Shown: one piece after another, positions 26,943 to 36,677 of the stretch
Numbering within the stretch: position 1 is the stretch's first letter
Layout of the letters: each line of letters begins with the position of its first letter
Assembly (NCBI GenBank): GCA_036559465.1
Contig: DATBTC010000063.1
Coordinates: forward strand, 3,923-67,922
DNA: 64,000 nt
Source of the DNA: JAHFPN01 sp036559465
GTDB taxonomy: Bacteria > Pseudomonadota > Alphaproteobacteria > Rhizobiales > Xanthobacteraceae
Direction of reading: 5' to 3'
Made by a program: the position numbers and the translations under genes
The notes under the pieces: model-generated
The model's database searches: none
Seen by the model: only the letters and a program-made list of their open reading frames with translations
Told to the model about the DNA's origin: nothing

Positions 26943-28339
26943 CAGGCGCCACCTGTGGCGAGTTCCGCGTGTTGCGGCTTGCGCGCATGCGCTTCGGTCA
27001 CGATCTCGCCGAGCAAGCTTTTTGCTCCGGCCTCGACGACACGCACCGCGGTGATAGTGCCGATGCGGTCCTGCGGCGCGTTCACCTGCACCGGCTGCTG
27101 ATACGGCGAGCGACCGACGATCTGCCCCGCAAGCCGGCCCGGCTTATCGAACAGAACGTCGAGCGTGCGGCCGACAAGGGAGCGGTTGAACGCCCGCTTC
27201 TGCTGCTCAAGCAGGTCTTGCAACCGCGCCAGGCGCTCCGCCTTCACGGCTTCGTCGATCTGCGCCATTTCCGCCGCCGGCGTGCCGGGGCGGGGGCTGT
27301 ATTTGAAGGAATAGGCCTGGGTGAAAACCACGCGCTCGATGAGATCTATAGTTGCCGCGAAGTCGTTCTCCGTCTCGCCCGGGAAGCCGACGATGAAGTC
27401 GGACGAGACCGCGATATCGGGCCGCGCCGCGCGCACGCGCTCGATGACAGAAAGATACAGGCCGCGATCATGACCCCGGTTCATGGCCTCAAGCACCCGG
27501 TCCGAACCCGACTGCACCGGCAGATGCAGGCAGGGCATGAGCTTTTCGAGATCCCGGTGCGCGAAAATCAGGTCGCCCGCCATGTCGCATGGATGGCTCG
27601 TGGTGTAGCGCAGCCGTTCGATCCCCGGCACTTCTGCGACACGTGCCAGCAAATCGGCAAGGCTGGCGCTGCGGCCGTTCCGCTCTAAGCCATGATAGGC
27701 GTTGACGTTCTGACCGATGAGCGTGACCTCGACGACGCCGGCCTCAGCCAGCCGTTCCACTTCTTCCACGATCTTCCCGACCGGCCGCGAGACCTCAACG
27801 CCGCGCGTATAGGGCACGACACAGAAGGTGCAGAACTTGTCGCAGCCCTCCTGCACCGTCACGAACGCGGCGACACCGCGGGCGCGCGTGGCATCGTGGC
27901 TCGGCGGCGCCAGACGGTCGAACTTGTCCTCGAGCGGGAATTCGGTATCGACGACGGTCTTTCCTTTGCCGGCACGCGCGAGCAGTTCCGGTAGGCGATG
28001 GATGCTTTGCGGCCCGACTACGATGTCCACGGTCGGCGCGCGCCGGACGATCTCATTGCCCTCGGCTTGCGCGACGCAGCCGGCGACCGCGACGAGCACG
28101 CCGCGCCCCTTGCGCGCCGCATCCGCCTTGATGCGGCGCATACGGCCGAGCTCGGAATAGATCTTCTCCACCGCCTTCTCGCGGATATTGCAAGTGTTGA
28201 GGATGATCAGGTCGGCGTCCTCGGGCTCCGCGGTCTCGACGAATCCATCGCGCGCCAAGCTGTCCACCATGCGATGCGCATCGTAGACGTTCATCTGGCA
28301 GCCGTAGGACTTGATGTAGAGCTTGCGGGTTTTGCCCAC
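26942..28339 (-). CDS. miaB: tRNA-2-methylthio-N6-dimethylallyladenosine synthase MiaB
   Basis: 465 residues, GTG start after AAGAGG. An N-terminal MTTase domain with SYGCQMNVYD, LNTCNIREKA and VAGCVAQAEG supplies three cluster cysteines. The radical SAM site is EGCDKFCTFCVVPYTRG, and a TRAM domain follows (RSLVGRTLDVLFDKPGRLAGQIVGRSPY). It adds the methylthio group to ms2i6A37 of tRNA. Confidence 0.95.
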   Translation of the reverse strand: MGKTRKLYIKSYGCQMNVYDAHRMVDSLARDGFVETAEPEDADLIILNTCNIREKAVEKIYSELGRMRRIKADAARKGRGVLVAVAGCVAQAEGNEIVRRAPTVDIVVGPQSIHRLPELLARAGKGKTVVDTEFPLEDKFDRLAPPSHDATRARGVAAFVTVQEGCDKFCTFCVVPYTRGVEVSRPVGKIVEEVERLAEAGVVEVTLIGQNVNAYHGLERNGRSASLADLLARVAEVPGIERLRYTTSHPCDMAGDLIFAHRDLEKLMPCLHLPVQSGSDRVLEAMNRGHDRGLYLSVIERVRAARPDIAVSSDFIVGFPGETENDFAATIDLIERVVFTQAYSFKYSPRPGTPAAEMAQIDEAVKAERLARLQDLLEQQKRAFNRSLVGRTLDVLFDKPGRLAGQIVGRSPYQQPVQVNAPQDRIGTITAVRVVEAGAKSLLGEIVTEAHARKPQHAELATGGA

Positions 28340-28348
28340 GGCTACCTC

Positions 28349-29167
28349 TTACCGGGTTTCGACCGGCAAGGGAACGGCCCCGCCGGAAACCTCGATACGG
28401 CCTGAAAGCGCGGCCACCGTCATGCGGCGTACCGCCGCTTCGGCAATGCGCGCCAGCAACTTGCGATCTGCATCCGCATCCACCGAAATTATCGGCCCGA
28501 AAGTCACGATCACATCGATCGCGCCCTCGCGCAGCACTCGGAAAAAATGCCTGGTCAGTCCGATATCGCCGTACCACGCTGCGACCGACCGGAATTGGCG
28601 GCCCATGGGTAAGCCGTGCAGGCGCGTATAGGCCACCGACACCGGTTGCATATAGACCCGGCCCTTGTCGCCGAGCGCGTCGCGCACCGCGCCGAACAGC
28701 GCCGTGCGGAACGGCATCACGGTATTTCCGTCGCTGGACGTGCCTTCGCCGAACAGCACCACCGGGTCGCCGTCGATCATGCGCGAAGCGATTTCTCGAT
28801 TGACGTCGGCGGTCGCCTGCCGCCGCGATCGATCGATGAACACGGTGCGCTGCAGCCGCGCCAACAGGCTTACGACCGGCCAGCGCCCGATCTCGGCCTT
28901 GGCGGTGAAGACGAGCGGCGTGATCGAGCTCAGGACCGGAATATCGATCCACGAGCAATGATTGGAGACGTACATTAACGGGCGCTCCGCCGCAGGCGCG
29001 CCGCGAACATGCACGCGCACGCCCAAGAACACGAGGCAGAGCTTGTGATAATACATCGGGATCGACCGCCGCAGCGGCAACTTCAGCTTGAGCGCGATCC
29101 ACTGCGCCGGGATCCCGAACAGCGTGGCTATCGCCCAGCCGACGAGCGCGATGATCGTGCGCAGCAT
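28349..29167 (-). CDS. plsC: 1-acyl-sn-glycerol-3-phosphate acyltransferase (PlsC-like)
   Basis: 272 residues. The first 35 residues are hydrophobic (LRTIIALVGWAIATLFGIPAQWIA). The catalytic HX4D box is VSNHCSWIDIPVL, and VLFGEGTSSDGN is the substrate-binding FPEGT-like motif in altered form. It acylates lysophosphatidate or, as in rhizobial OlsA relatives, a lyso-ornithine lipid; the sequence alone does not decide. It lies four bases after fur and nine before miaB. Confidence 0.85.
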   Translation of the reverse strand: MLRTIIALVGWAIATLFGIPAQWIALKLKLPLRRSIPMYYHKLCLVFLGVRVHVRGAPAAERPLMYVSNHCSWIDIPVLSSITPLVFTAKAEIGRWPVVSLLARLQRTVFIDRSRRQATADVNREIASRMIDGDPVVLFGEGTSSDGNTVMPFRTALFGAVRDALGDKGRVYMQPVSVAYTRLHGLPMGRQFRSVAAWYGDIGLTRHFFRVLREGAIDVIVTFGPIISVDADADRKLLARIAEAAVRRMTVAALSGRIEVSGGAVPLPVETR

Positions 29168-29171
29168 CGGA

Positions 29172-29612
29172 TCAGGACTTCTTGTCTTTGACCGGCACAG
29201 CGTAGAGCTCGAGCCGGTGATCGACGATCTTGTAGCCGTGGCGCCGAGCGATCTCGTCCTGCAGCTTCTCGATCTCGTCGGATTGGAACTCGATCACCTT
29301 GCCCGAGCGCAGATCGATTAGATGGTCGTGGTGCTCGTGCGGCATTCGCTCGTAGCGCGAGCGGCCGTCGCGGAAATCGTGCCGCTCGATGATGCCGGCG
29401 TCCTCGAACAGCCTGACCGTGCGGTAGACCGTCGAAATCGAGATCTTATCGTCGATCGCGACCGCGCGCTTGTAGAGCTCCTCGACGTCGGGATGGTCCT
29501 GCGAGCGGCCCAAGACGCGCGCGATCACGCGGCGCTGCTCGGTCATGCGCAAGCCCTTGGCGATGCACGCCTCTTCGATGGAGCTCAGCTTTGCGCCGCT
29601 CACGATACTCAT
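29172..29612 (-). CDS. fur: Fur/Mur family metal-responsive regulator
   Basis: 146 residues from ATG 29612 (an in-frame GTG lies three codons upstream). The winged helix is RMTEQRRVIARVLGRSQDHPDVEELY with the recognition segment ISISTVYRTVRLFEDAGIIERHDF, and the metal-site residues are HEHHDHLIDLRSGKVIEF. In alphaproteobacteria this clade usually senses manganese (Mur) while Irr handles iron, so the symbol is a family label only. It starts the plsC-miaB run. Confidence 0.88.
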   Translation of the reverse strand: MSIVSGAKLSSIEEACIAKGLRMTEQRRVIARVLGRSQDHPDVEELYKRAVAIDDKISISTVYRTVRLFEDAGIIERHDFRDGRSRYERMPHEHHDHLIDLRSGKVIEFQSDEIEKLQDEIARRHGYKIVDHRLELYAVPVKDKKS

Positions 29613-29704
29613 CCTTCGCACGCCTCAGGAGGTCCATATTTTAGGGTCGTGGACCCGAGGCGTCCATCTTGTTTAAGCCAAGCCTCGTTCAAGCTAGGTC
29701 TTGT

Positions 29705-30196
29705 TCAAATCAGGTCGCGGCGCAAGACGCGCGCGACGGCGGTGCCAGCAGGCTTGGCGTAATAGCCCTCACGGCGGCCGACTTGGCTGAATCCGGCGCG
29801 CTCGTAGAGTCGTAGTGCCGGGCGGTTACCGTCCTCGACCTCGAGGAACAGACGCGCGACGCCGAGCGCTGCGAGTCTCGACAGGTGCCGCCGCACGAGC
29901 GAGGAGGCAAGACCGCGGCCGCGCTCGGCAGGCAGCACTGCGACGGTTAGAATCTCCGCCTCGTCGGCGGCGCGGCGGGAAAGAATGAATCCGACGATCC
30001 TGCCGCGGCCGCCGTCGCTGCGGCCGACTTGCGCAATCACCGAGCGATCCGCAAGCAGCTGCTCGAATTCAGCTTCGCTCCAACCGTGACGGAAGCATGT
30101 TGCATGCACGATCGCGAGCGTTGCAGCATCCTGCGGCCGCGCATCGAGGATCGCCGGCTCGCTCTTGCCGAACAGGCGGGAGAAGAAACCCATCAT
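29705..30196 (-). CDS. rimI: ribosomal-protein-alanine N-acetyltransferase RimI-like (GNAT)
   Basis: 163 residues. The GNAT fold carries the acetyl-CoA loop VAVLPAERGRGLASSLVRRHL and the C-terminal LEVEDGNRPALRLYERAGFSQVGRREGYY. Next to tsaB it is the standard RimI position. The start (ATGATG) overlaps the tsaB stop, so translation is coupled. The likely target is the N-terminus of ribosomal protein S18, but related enzymes have a broader range. Confidence 0.88.
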   Translation of the reverse strand: MMGFFSRLFGKSEPAILDARPQDAATLAIVHATCFRHGWSEAEFEQLLADRSVIAQVGRSDGGRGRIVGFILSRRAADEAEILTVAVLPAERGRGLASSLVRRHLSRLAALGVARLFLEVEDGNRPALRLYERAGFSQVGRREGYYAKPAGTAVARVLRRDLI

Positions 30197-30876
30197 CGCC
30201 GTGGCAGGCGGCTCGCGTCCTGCGGCTTGGCATCGGCCGGACGCAGATAAAGCGGACGCGGCTTGGCGTGCGCGGGATCGGCCGCTGCGCCCAGCCGCGC
30301 GACCCAGATGATGTCGGGCGCCGGCCGCGGATCGACTACCAGCGGCGGGGCTACATTTGCCGGCCAGTGCGCCGCCAGCATCGCCGCGCCCGAGCCCGCG
30401 ATGCGGACCGGACCGAGCGCCACCGCACGGATCGCATCGCGCAGGCTCGATGCGCGCGGCGCCACCAACGTACGCCCGCCGGCGCCGACCATTTGCAGGT
30501 AGAGATTTCCGTGCTTCGCATCGAGCGCGGCCACCACCGGCACCGCGTCGCTCTCGGTGATGTAGGGCGCGATCAGCGCCGCCAGCGTCGTGACGCCGAC
30601 CGCAGGCTTGCCCGAAACCAGCGCCAGGCCGCGGGCCGCGGAAATGCCAACGCGCAGGCCGGTGAAACTGCCCGGCCCGATGGTGGTGACAATACGGTCG
30701 ACGGAATCGAAACCCGCGCCCGCGTTCTTCAACACCCGTTCGATGAGCGGGATCAGCGCCTCGGCATGGCCACGGTCGAGATCGAGCGATTGGACGGCAA
30801 GCGGCTCCGGGACCGTGGTGTCGATCAATGCCGCCGAGCAAGCCTCAAGCGCAGTATCGATTGCAAGGACGCGCAT
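30193..30876 (-). CDS. tsaB: tRNA threonylcarbamoyladenosine biosynthesis protein TsaB
   Basis: 227 residues of the ASKHA fold: MRVLAIDTALEACSAALID at the start, then LIPLIERVLKNAGAGFDSVDRIVTTIGPGSFTGLRVGISAARGLAL, the family signature. It forms the scaffold of the TsaB-TsaD-TsaE complex that makes t6A37. ATG 30876 is preferred because the residues upstream are unrelated to the family. It precedes rimI on the same strand. Confidence 0.93.
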   Translation of the reverse strand: MRVLAIDTALEACSAALIDTTVPEPLAVQSLDLDRGHAEALIPLIERVLKNAGAGFDSVDRIVTTIGPGSFTGLRVGISAARGLALVSGKPAVGVTTLAALIAPYITESDAVPVVAALDAKHGNLYLQMVGAGGRTLVAPRASSLRDAIRAVALGPVRIAGSGAAMLAAHWPANVAPPLVVDPRPAPDIIWVARLGAAADPAHAKPRPLYLRPADAKPQDASRLPRR

Positions 30877-30895
30877 TTCGACTGGCCGGCCTCCG

Positions 30896-31453
30896 TCAGA
30901 CCGGACGCACCTCGACCACATCGGGGACGAAGTGGCGCAAGAGGTTCTCGATGCCGTTCTTCAGCGTTGCTGTCGATGACGGGCAGCCCGCGCAGGATCC
31001 CTTCATGTCGAGATAGACGACGCCGTCGCGGAAGCCGCGGAAAGTGATGTCGCCGCCGTCATAGGCCACCGCCGGGCGCACGCGCGTCTCCAGCAGTTCC
31101 TTGATCGTGACAACGAGCGCCTCGTCCTTGGCGTCGAAGAATTCTTCGGTGCCCACCACGGCCGCGGCGTCGCTGCGCACGAGCGGCTCGCCGGAGAGGT
31201 AATGCTCCATGATCGCGCCGAGGATCGCGGGCTTCAGGTGCGACCAGTCGCCTTCGGCCTTGGTGACGGTGACGAAATCCTGGCCGAAGAATACGCCGCT
31301 GACGCCGGGCACGGCGAACAGCTTGGCAGCGAGCGGCGAACGCTCCGCCGTGCTCGCGTCGCGCATGTCGAGCGTGCCTTCCGGAAGCACGGTCCGCCCG
31401 GGCAGGAACTTGAGCGTTGCCGGATTGGGGGTCGTCTCGGTCTGGATGAACAT
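30896..31453 (-). CDS. NifU-like Fe-S scaffold protein (NFU family)
   Basis: 185 residues: an N-terminal Nfu domain (MFIQTETTPNPATLKFLPGR..., residues 1-90) and a C-terminal NifU domain with the cluster-binding CxxC in DMKGSCAGCPSSTATLKNGIENLL. It carries Fe-S clusters to target proteins. Position upstream of tsaB and beside a universal stress protein is common in Hyphomicrobiales. Confidence 0.92.
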   Translation of the reverse strand: MFIQTETTPNPATLKFLPGRTVLPEGTLDMRDASTAERSPLAAKLFAVPGVSGVFFGQDFVTVTKAEGDWSHLKPAILGAIMEHYLSGEPLVRSDAAAVVGTEEFFDAKDEALVVTIKELLETRVRPAVAYDGGDITFRGFRDGVVYLDMKGSCAGCPSSTATLKNGIENLLRHFVPDVVEVRPV

Positions 31454-31529
31454 TGCTTTCTCCCGGGCGCGAGTCGGCGCCCGATTTCTCCTCTAATGTA
31501 GGGCTTCCGGGCTTGGTCCGAAAGGCCGC

Positions 31530-32024
31530 TCAGGAAAGGGCGTCGATCTGGGCGTCGGTCAGATGTCCGGGCACGATCGTGATCGGGATCGGGAAGGTTC
31601 CGGAGCCGCCCCCGGCCAGCGAGGAAACCAGGGGGCCCGGCCCTTCGGCGCCGGTTCCGGCCGCCAGAACCAGGATCGCGATCTCGCGGTTTTCCTGGAT
31701 CAGCTTCAGAATCTCTTCCGGCTTCTTGCCCTCGCGAACTACTCGTTGCGGATCGATGCCGGCCAGGTTACGGGCGCGCGCGGCGAATTCGTCGAGCCGG
31801 CTCTCGGCCTCCTCGAGCGCTTCCGCGCGCATGAGTTCGCTCACACCGAGCCACTCCTGGTTGCCGCCCGGCGGCGAGGCGACCGCGACCATGACGAGCT
31901 TGCCGCTGGTACGCGCCGCCCGCCGGCTCGCGTAATAGACGGCGCGGTCGCACTCCGGCGTCTCGTCGATGACGACGAGGAACGTGCGCGGATACTCTGC
32001 GGGCATCTCTTTGGGTCGGCTCAT
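31530..32024 (-). CDS. universal stress protein family
   Basis: 164 residues of the UspA alpha/beta fold: FLVVIDETPECDRAVYYASRRAARTSGKLVMVAVA at the start and REIAILVLAAGTGAEGPGPLVSSLAG near the end, similar to the G-2x-G-9x-G(S/T) nucleotide loop but not a clean match, so ATP binding is doubtful. ATG 32024 is chosen since the upstream frame overlaps the trpS end region without similarity. Role in stress physiology is undefined. Confidence 0.8.
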   Translation of the reverse strand: MSRPKEMPAEYPRTFLVVIDETPECDRAVYYASRRAARTSGKLVMVAVASPPGGNQEWLGVSELMRAEALEEAESRLDEFAARARNLAGIDPQRVVREGKKPEEILKLIQENREIAILVLAAGTGAEGPGPLVSSLAGGGSGTFPIPITIVPGHLTDAQIDALS

Positions 32025-32087
32025 GCAATCGGTCCGCCGAACACGCGAATGCTGCCACGCTCGGGCCGAGCGCGCAAAGCGCACAAA

Positions 32088-33125
32088 TCAAGCACGCACG
32101 AAACCGCAGATGTCCTTGACCGCCTTCATGGTTTCGGCGGCGATGGCCCGCGCACGAGCCGAACCATCGGCGAGTACCCGGTCGAGTTGGGCGGGGTCCT
32201 GCATCAGCCGCTTCATCTCACCGCCGATCGGGCCGAGCTTCGCGACCGCGCGTTCGGTCAGCGCGTCCTTGAATCGGGAGAACTGGGCGCCGCCGAATTC
32301 CTTCAGCACTTCGGCGTTGGTCTTGCCGGTGAGCGCCGAATAAATGCCGACGAGGTTCTCCGCCTCCGGCCGCGTCTCGAGTTCCTTCTCGTCGCTCGGG
32401 AACGGCAGCGGGTCGGTTTTTGCTTTCTTGAACTTCTGCGCGATCGTGTCGGCATCGTCGGCAAGATTGATGCGCGAATAGTCGGAGGCGTCCGACTTCG
32501 ACATCTTCTTCGTGCCGTCGCGCAGCGACATCACGCGCATCGCCGGGCCCGAGATCAGCGGTTCGGTGAGCGGAAAGAAAGCGTCGCCGTGGCCGAGTGC
32601 GGCGATGCGTTTGGCAAAATCGTTGTTGAATTTCTGCGCGATGTCGCGCGTCAGCTCCAGATGCTGCTTCTGGTCCTCGCCGACCGGAACGTGCGTCGCG
32701 CGGTAGGCCAGAATGTCGGCGGCCATCAGGCATGGATACGCGTAAAGGCCGACCGAGACATTCTCGCGGTCCTTGCCCGCCTTCTCCTTGAACTGGGTCA
32801 TGCGGTTGAGCCAGCCCACGCGCGCGATGCAACTGAACACCCAGGCGAGCTCCGCGTGCTCGGAAACTTGGCTCTGGTTGAAGATGATGTGCTGCTTCGG
32901 ATCGATGCCGGAGGCGATGAAGGCCGCGGTCACCTCGCGGATGCTCTTGGTCAGCTCGTCCGGGTCCTGCCAGACCGTGATCGCGTGCAGATCGACGACG
33001 CAATAGATGCAGTCGTACTTCGCCTGCAGCTCGACGAAGCGCTTGATGGCGCCGAGATAATTCCCGAGATGCAGATTGCCGCTGGGCTGCACCCCTGAGA
33101 AAACGCGCTGCTTGAACTCGGCCAT
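32088..33125 (-). CDS. trpS: tryptophanyl-tRNA synthetase
   Basis: 345 residues. The class I HIGH-type motif is SGVQPSGNLHLGNYLGAIK (near residue 20) and the KMSKS loop is GTKKMSKSDASDYSRI. It charges tRNA-Trp. ATG 33125 is preferred because family members begin at EFKQRVFSGVQPSG; an upstream in-frame start only adds 35 unrelated residues. In many rhizobia murJ sits directly upstream; here it does not. Confidence 0.95.
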   Translation of the reverse strand: MAEFKQRVFSGVQPSGNLHLGNYLGAIKRFVELQAKYDCIYCVVDLHAITVWQDPDELTKSIREVTAAFIASGIDPKQHIIFNQSQVSEHAELAWVFSCIARVGWLNRMTQFKEKAGKDRENVSVGLYAYPCLMAADILAYRATHVPVGEDQKQHLELTRDIAQKFNNDFAKRIAALGHGDAFFPLTEPLISGPAMRVMSLRDGTKKMSKSDASDYSRINLADDADTIAQKFKKAKTDPLPFPSDEKELETRPEAENLVGIYSALTGKTNAEVLKEFGGAQFSRFKDALTERAVAKLGPIGGEMKRLMQDPAQLDRVLADGSARARAIAAETMKAVKDICGFVRA

Positions 33126-33271
33126 CGCTGCCCCCGTGCGGGCCGCCTCATGCCACGCGAACGCCGCGCGAAGCAAGGGGATGGGCCGAGGCCCAAGCTT
33201 ATACCGCACGCGCCGTGCGGTTGCGGGCACAGGGGCGCCTTGCTAGGCCGATGCGCTGACTGGAGAAGACC

Positions 33272-34273
33272 ATGGCCGCTCCCCGCTACGACGTCATCGG
33301 CATCGGCAACGCGATCGTTGACGTGCTCGCGCGCACCGACGACGATTTTCTGGTGCGCCAGAAAATGCCGAAGGGCTCCATGTCCCTGATCGACGAGGCG
33401 CGCGCCGAGGCGATCTATTCGGCCATGGGCCCGGCGACCGAAATCTCCGGCGGCTCGGCGGCCAACACCATGGTGGGCGTAGCGAGCTTCGGCGGTCGCG
33501 CCGCTTTCGTCGGCAAGGTCAAGGAAGACGGCTTGGGCCGGGTGTTCGCGCACGATATCCGCGCGGCCGGCGTCGTCTTCACCACCAAGGCGGCGAGCGA
33601 CGGTCCTTCGACCGCGCGCTGCTACATTCTGGTGACGCCCGACGGTGAGCGCACCATGAACACCTATCTGGGCGCGGCGCAGAATCTGTCGTCCTCCGAT
33701 GTCCTGGCCGAGGAGATCGCCGCCGCCGCGATCACGTATCTGGAGGGCTATCTGTGGGACCCCAAGGACGCCAAGGAAGCCTTCCGCAAGGCCGCGAAAA
33801 TAGCCCATGACGCGGGCCGCACCGTGGCGCTTACTCTTTCCGATTCCTTTTGCGTCGATCGCTTTCGCGGCGAGTTCGTGGCGCTGCTGCGCGATCGCGT
33901 CGTCGATCTTATGTTCGCCAATGAATCGGAATTGAAGAGTCTCTACGAGACCGCTGATTTCGACACCGCGCTCGCTGGCTTGAAGAAGGACGCCAAGCTT
34001 GGCGTCGTCACCCGCAGCGAGAAGGGGGCCGTTGTGGTAGATGGCGGCAAAATGGAATCAGTGCCGGTCTTTCCGGTCGAGCGGGTGGTCGATGCGACCG
34101 GCGCCGGCGACTTGTTCGCCGCGGGCTTCCTTCACGGCTTTGCGCGCGGCTTGCCGCACAAGGCCTCGGCGCAGCTTGGCGCGCTGGCGGCGGCCGAAGT
34201 GATCTCGCACATGGGCGCGCGGCCGCTGCGGAAGCTTTCCGATCTCGCGCGCGAGAATGGCCTCAAGGCCTGA
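33272..34273 (+). CDS. PfkB-family sugar kinase, adenosine-kinase-like
   Basis: 333 residues of the ribokinase/PfkB fold. Visible are YDVIGIGNAIVDVLARTDDDFL at the start, the substrate segment ISGGSAANTMVGVASFGG and the catalytic VDATGAGDLFAAGFLHGFARG with its base Asp and anion hole. The opening resembles rhizobial adenosine kinases (salvage of adenosine to AMP), but ribose or fructose substrates cannot be excluded. It follows GGAGAAGACC and converges on maeB three bases apart. Confidence 0.85.
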   Translation: MAAPRYDVIGIGNAIVDVLARTDDDFLVRQKMPKGSMSLIDEARAEAIYSAMGPATEISGGSAANTMVGVASFGGRAAFVGKVKEDGLGRVFAHDIRAAGVVFTTKAASDGPSTARCYILVTPDGERTMNTYLGAAQNLSSSDVLAEEIAAAAITYLEGYLWDPKDAKEAFRKAAKIAHDAGRTVALTLSDSFCVDRFRGEFVALLRDRVVDLMFANESELKSLYETADFDTALAGLKKDAKLGVVTRSEKGAVVVDGGKMESVPVFPVERVVDATGAGDLFAAGFLHGFARGLPHKASAQLGALAAAEVISHMGARPLRKLSDLARENGLKA

Positions 34274-34276
34274 TGT

Positions 34277-36553
34277 TCAGCCGCTGATGTTGTAGGCCGC
34301 GAGCGCGGCCATGTTCACCAGATCGGAATCCTTGGCCGACAGCGGCACGATCTGCACCGGCTTGTCGAGGCCGACGAGCAGCGGGCCGATCACCGTGGCG
34401 CCGCCCAACTCCTGCAGCATCTTAGTCGAGATCGCGGCCGAGTGGAACGCCGGCATCACCAGCACGTTTGCCGTGCCGGTGAGCCGGTTGAATGGATAAG
34501 CGGCCGCAAGCTCGCGGTTGAGCGCCACGTCCGCCGCCATGTCGCCGTCCACCTCGAAGTCGATCGTGCGCTCGTGCAGGATCTTCACCGCCTCCTGCAC
34601 TCGCGTCGCGCGGTCGCCCGGCGGTTGGCCGAAGTTGGAGAAGGCGAGCATGGCGACTCTCGGCTCATAGCCGAGCCGGCGCGCGACGCCGGCGGCCTCG
34701 ATCGCGATCTCGACCAGCTCGTTTGCTGTCGGCATTTCCGTCACCGCCGTGTCGGCGACCAGCACCGTGCGGCCGCGCGCGTGCACCAGCGAGACGCCGA
34801 TCACCCGGTGGCCGGGCTTGGGGTCGATCACGCGCCGCACTTCCTCGAGCACCACCGAATAATTGCGCGTGGCGCCCGAGACCATCGCATCGGCATCGCC
34901 GAGCGCCACCATGGCGGCGGCGAAAATGTTGCGGTCGATGTTGATCATCCGCTGGCAATCGCGGAACAAGAAGCCCTTCCGCTGCAGGCGCTCATAGAGA
35001 AAATTCGCGTAGTCGGCGTTGCGCTTGGAGAGCCGCGCGTTGTGGATTTCGATGCCGTCGTGGATGTCGATATTCGCGTTCTTCGCCGCTGCGCGCACCT
35101 GTTCCTCGCGGCCGACCAGCACCGCCGTGCCGAGCCCCTGATGGACGAAGCTCGCAGCCGCGCGCACCACCTGCTCCTCTTCGCCTTCGGCGAACACGAC
35201 GCGTTTGGGCTGGCGCCGAAGCCGCTCGAATACGCGCGCCAAGACGCTGGCGACCGGATCTAGCCGCGTGCGCAGCTGCTGGGCATACGCGTTCATGTCG
35301 ACGATCGGTCGCCGCGCGACGCCGGAGTCCATCGCGGCTTTCGCCACTGCGGGCGGGATAAAGGAGATCAGCCGCGGGTCGAACGGCACAGGGATGATGT
35401 AGTCGGGCCCATATTTCGGCCGTGCGCCATAGGCGGCGGCGACCTCGTCGGGTACGTCTTCCCGCGCAAGATCGGCGAGCGCTTTGGCCGCGGCGATCTT
35501 CATCTCCATGTTGATGGTCTTGGCGCGCACGTCGAGCGCACCGCGAAAGATATAGGGAAACCCGAGCACGTTATTGATCTGGTTCGGATAATCTGAGCGC
35601 CCGGTCGCCATGATGGCGTCGTCGCGTACCGCCGCGACGTCTTCGGGCGTGATCTCGGGATCGGGATTGGCCATGGCGAAAATGATCGGGTTTTTCGCCA
35701 TCGACTTGATCATATCCTGCGTGAAGGCGCCCATCGCAGAGAGGCCGAACAGGATGTCGGCGCCCTCGATCGCTTGCGCCAGCGTTCGCGCCTTGGTTTC
35801 TACCGCGTGCGCCGACTTCCATTGGTTCATGCCCTTGGTGCGGCCCTTGTAGACCACGCCATTGGTGTCGCAGAGCACGACGTTGTTGTAGCCGAGCCCG
35901 AGCGATTTCAAGAGCTCGACGCAGGCGATGCCCGCGGCGCCGGCGCCGTTGATCACGAGCTTGGCGGTCTTTAGGTCGCGGCCGGTCAGGTCGAGCGCGT
36001 TGATGATGCCGGCCGCGGCGATGATCGCGGTGCCGTGCTGGTCGTCGTGGAACACTGGAATGTCGAGCAGCTCGCGCAGGCGCTGCTCAATGATGAAACA
36101 CTCCGGCGCCTTGATGTCTTCGAGATTGATGCCGCCGAAGGTGGCGCCGAGATAGCGCACGCAATTGATGAATTCGTCCGGGTCCTCGGTATTGACCTCA
36201 AGATCGAAGGCATCGATGTCGGCGAAGCGCTTGAACAGAACCGCTTTGCCTTCCATCACCGGCTTCGAAGCCAGCGCGCCGAGATTGCCCAGGCCCAGAA
36301 TGGCGGTGCCGTTGGTGATGACGCCGACCAGATTGCCTTTCACCGTGTAGTCGTAGGCGAGGCCGGGATCGGCGGCGATTGCCAGCACGGGTATGGCGAC
36401 GCCCGGCGAATATGCCAACGACAGGTCGCGCTGCGTCGCCATGGGCTTGGTGGCGACGACCTCGAGCTTCCCGGGCCGGCCTTGGCTGTGGAACTGCAGC
36501 GCTTCCTGGTCGGTGAAGTGGGGCCGGGTCTGGCCTTTTTTGCCCGCGGACAT
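34277..36553 (-). CDS. maeB: NADP-dependent malic enzyme, chimeric with phosphotransacetylase-like domain
   Basis: 758 residues. The malic enzyme half (about 1-430) has SLAYSPGVAIPVLAIAADPGLAYDYTVKGNLVGVITNGTAILGLGNLG, VFHDDQHGTAIIAAAG and LVINGAGAAGIACVELLKSLG. The C-terminal half resembles phosphotransacetylase (VVFAEGEEEQVVRAA, MATPG-less VLVADTAVTEMPTANELVEIA), usually not catalytic in these fusions but regulatory, sensing acetyl-CoA. It decarboxylates malate to pyruvate. ATG 36553 is chosen over GTG 36568 because AGGAG precedes it by five bases. Confidence 0.92.
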   Translation of the reverse strand: MSAGKKGQTRPHFTDQEALQFHSQGRPGKLEVVATKPMATQRDLSLAYSPGVAIPVLAIAADPGLAYDYTVKGNLVGVITNGTAILGLGNLGALASKPVMEGKAVLFKRFADIDAFDLEVNTEDPDEFINCVRYLGATFGGINLEDIKAPECFIIEQRLRELLDIPVFHDDQHGTAIIAAAGIINALDLTGRDLKTAKLVINGAGAAGIACVELLKSLGLGYNNVVLCDTNGVVYKGRTKGMNQWKSAHAVETKARTLAQAIEGADILFGLSAMGAFTQDMIKSMAKNPIIFAMANPDPEITPEDVAAVRDDAIMATGRSDYPNQINNVLGFPYIFRGALDVRAKTINMEMKIAAAKALADLAREDVPDEVAAAYGARPKYGPDYIIPVPFDPRLISFIPPAVAKAAMDSGVARRPIVDMNAYAQQLRTRLDPVASVLARVFERLRRQPKRVVFAEGEEEQVVRAAASFVHQGLGTAVLVGREEQVRAAAKNANIDIHDGIEIHNARLSKRNADYANFLYERLQRKGFLFRDCQRMINIDRNIFAAAMVALGDADAMVSGATRNYSVVLEEVRRVIDPKPGHRVIGVSLVHARGRTVLVADTAVTEMPTANELVEIAIEAAGVARRLGYEPRVAMLAFSNFGQPPGDRATRVQEAVKILHERTIDFEVDGDMAADVALNRELAAAYPFNRLTGTANVLVMPAFHSAAISTKMLQELGGATVIGPLLVGLDKPVQIVPLSAKDSDLVNMAALAAYNISG

Positions 36554-36677
36554 CGATACTCCTGACACATCTTCTTCCGGCGCGGTCGCCGGAATTCCGA
36601 CCTTAGCGGAGCGTCAGGCTGTTGCTCAAGGACGAAGGCCCGATGAAAGGGCTGGGGCCATCTGCTAGCGTCGATGC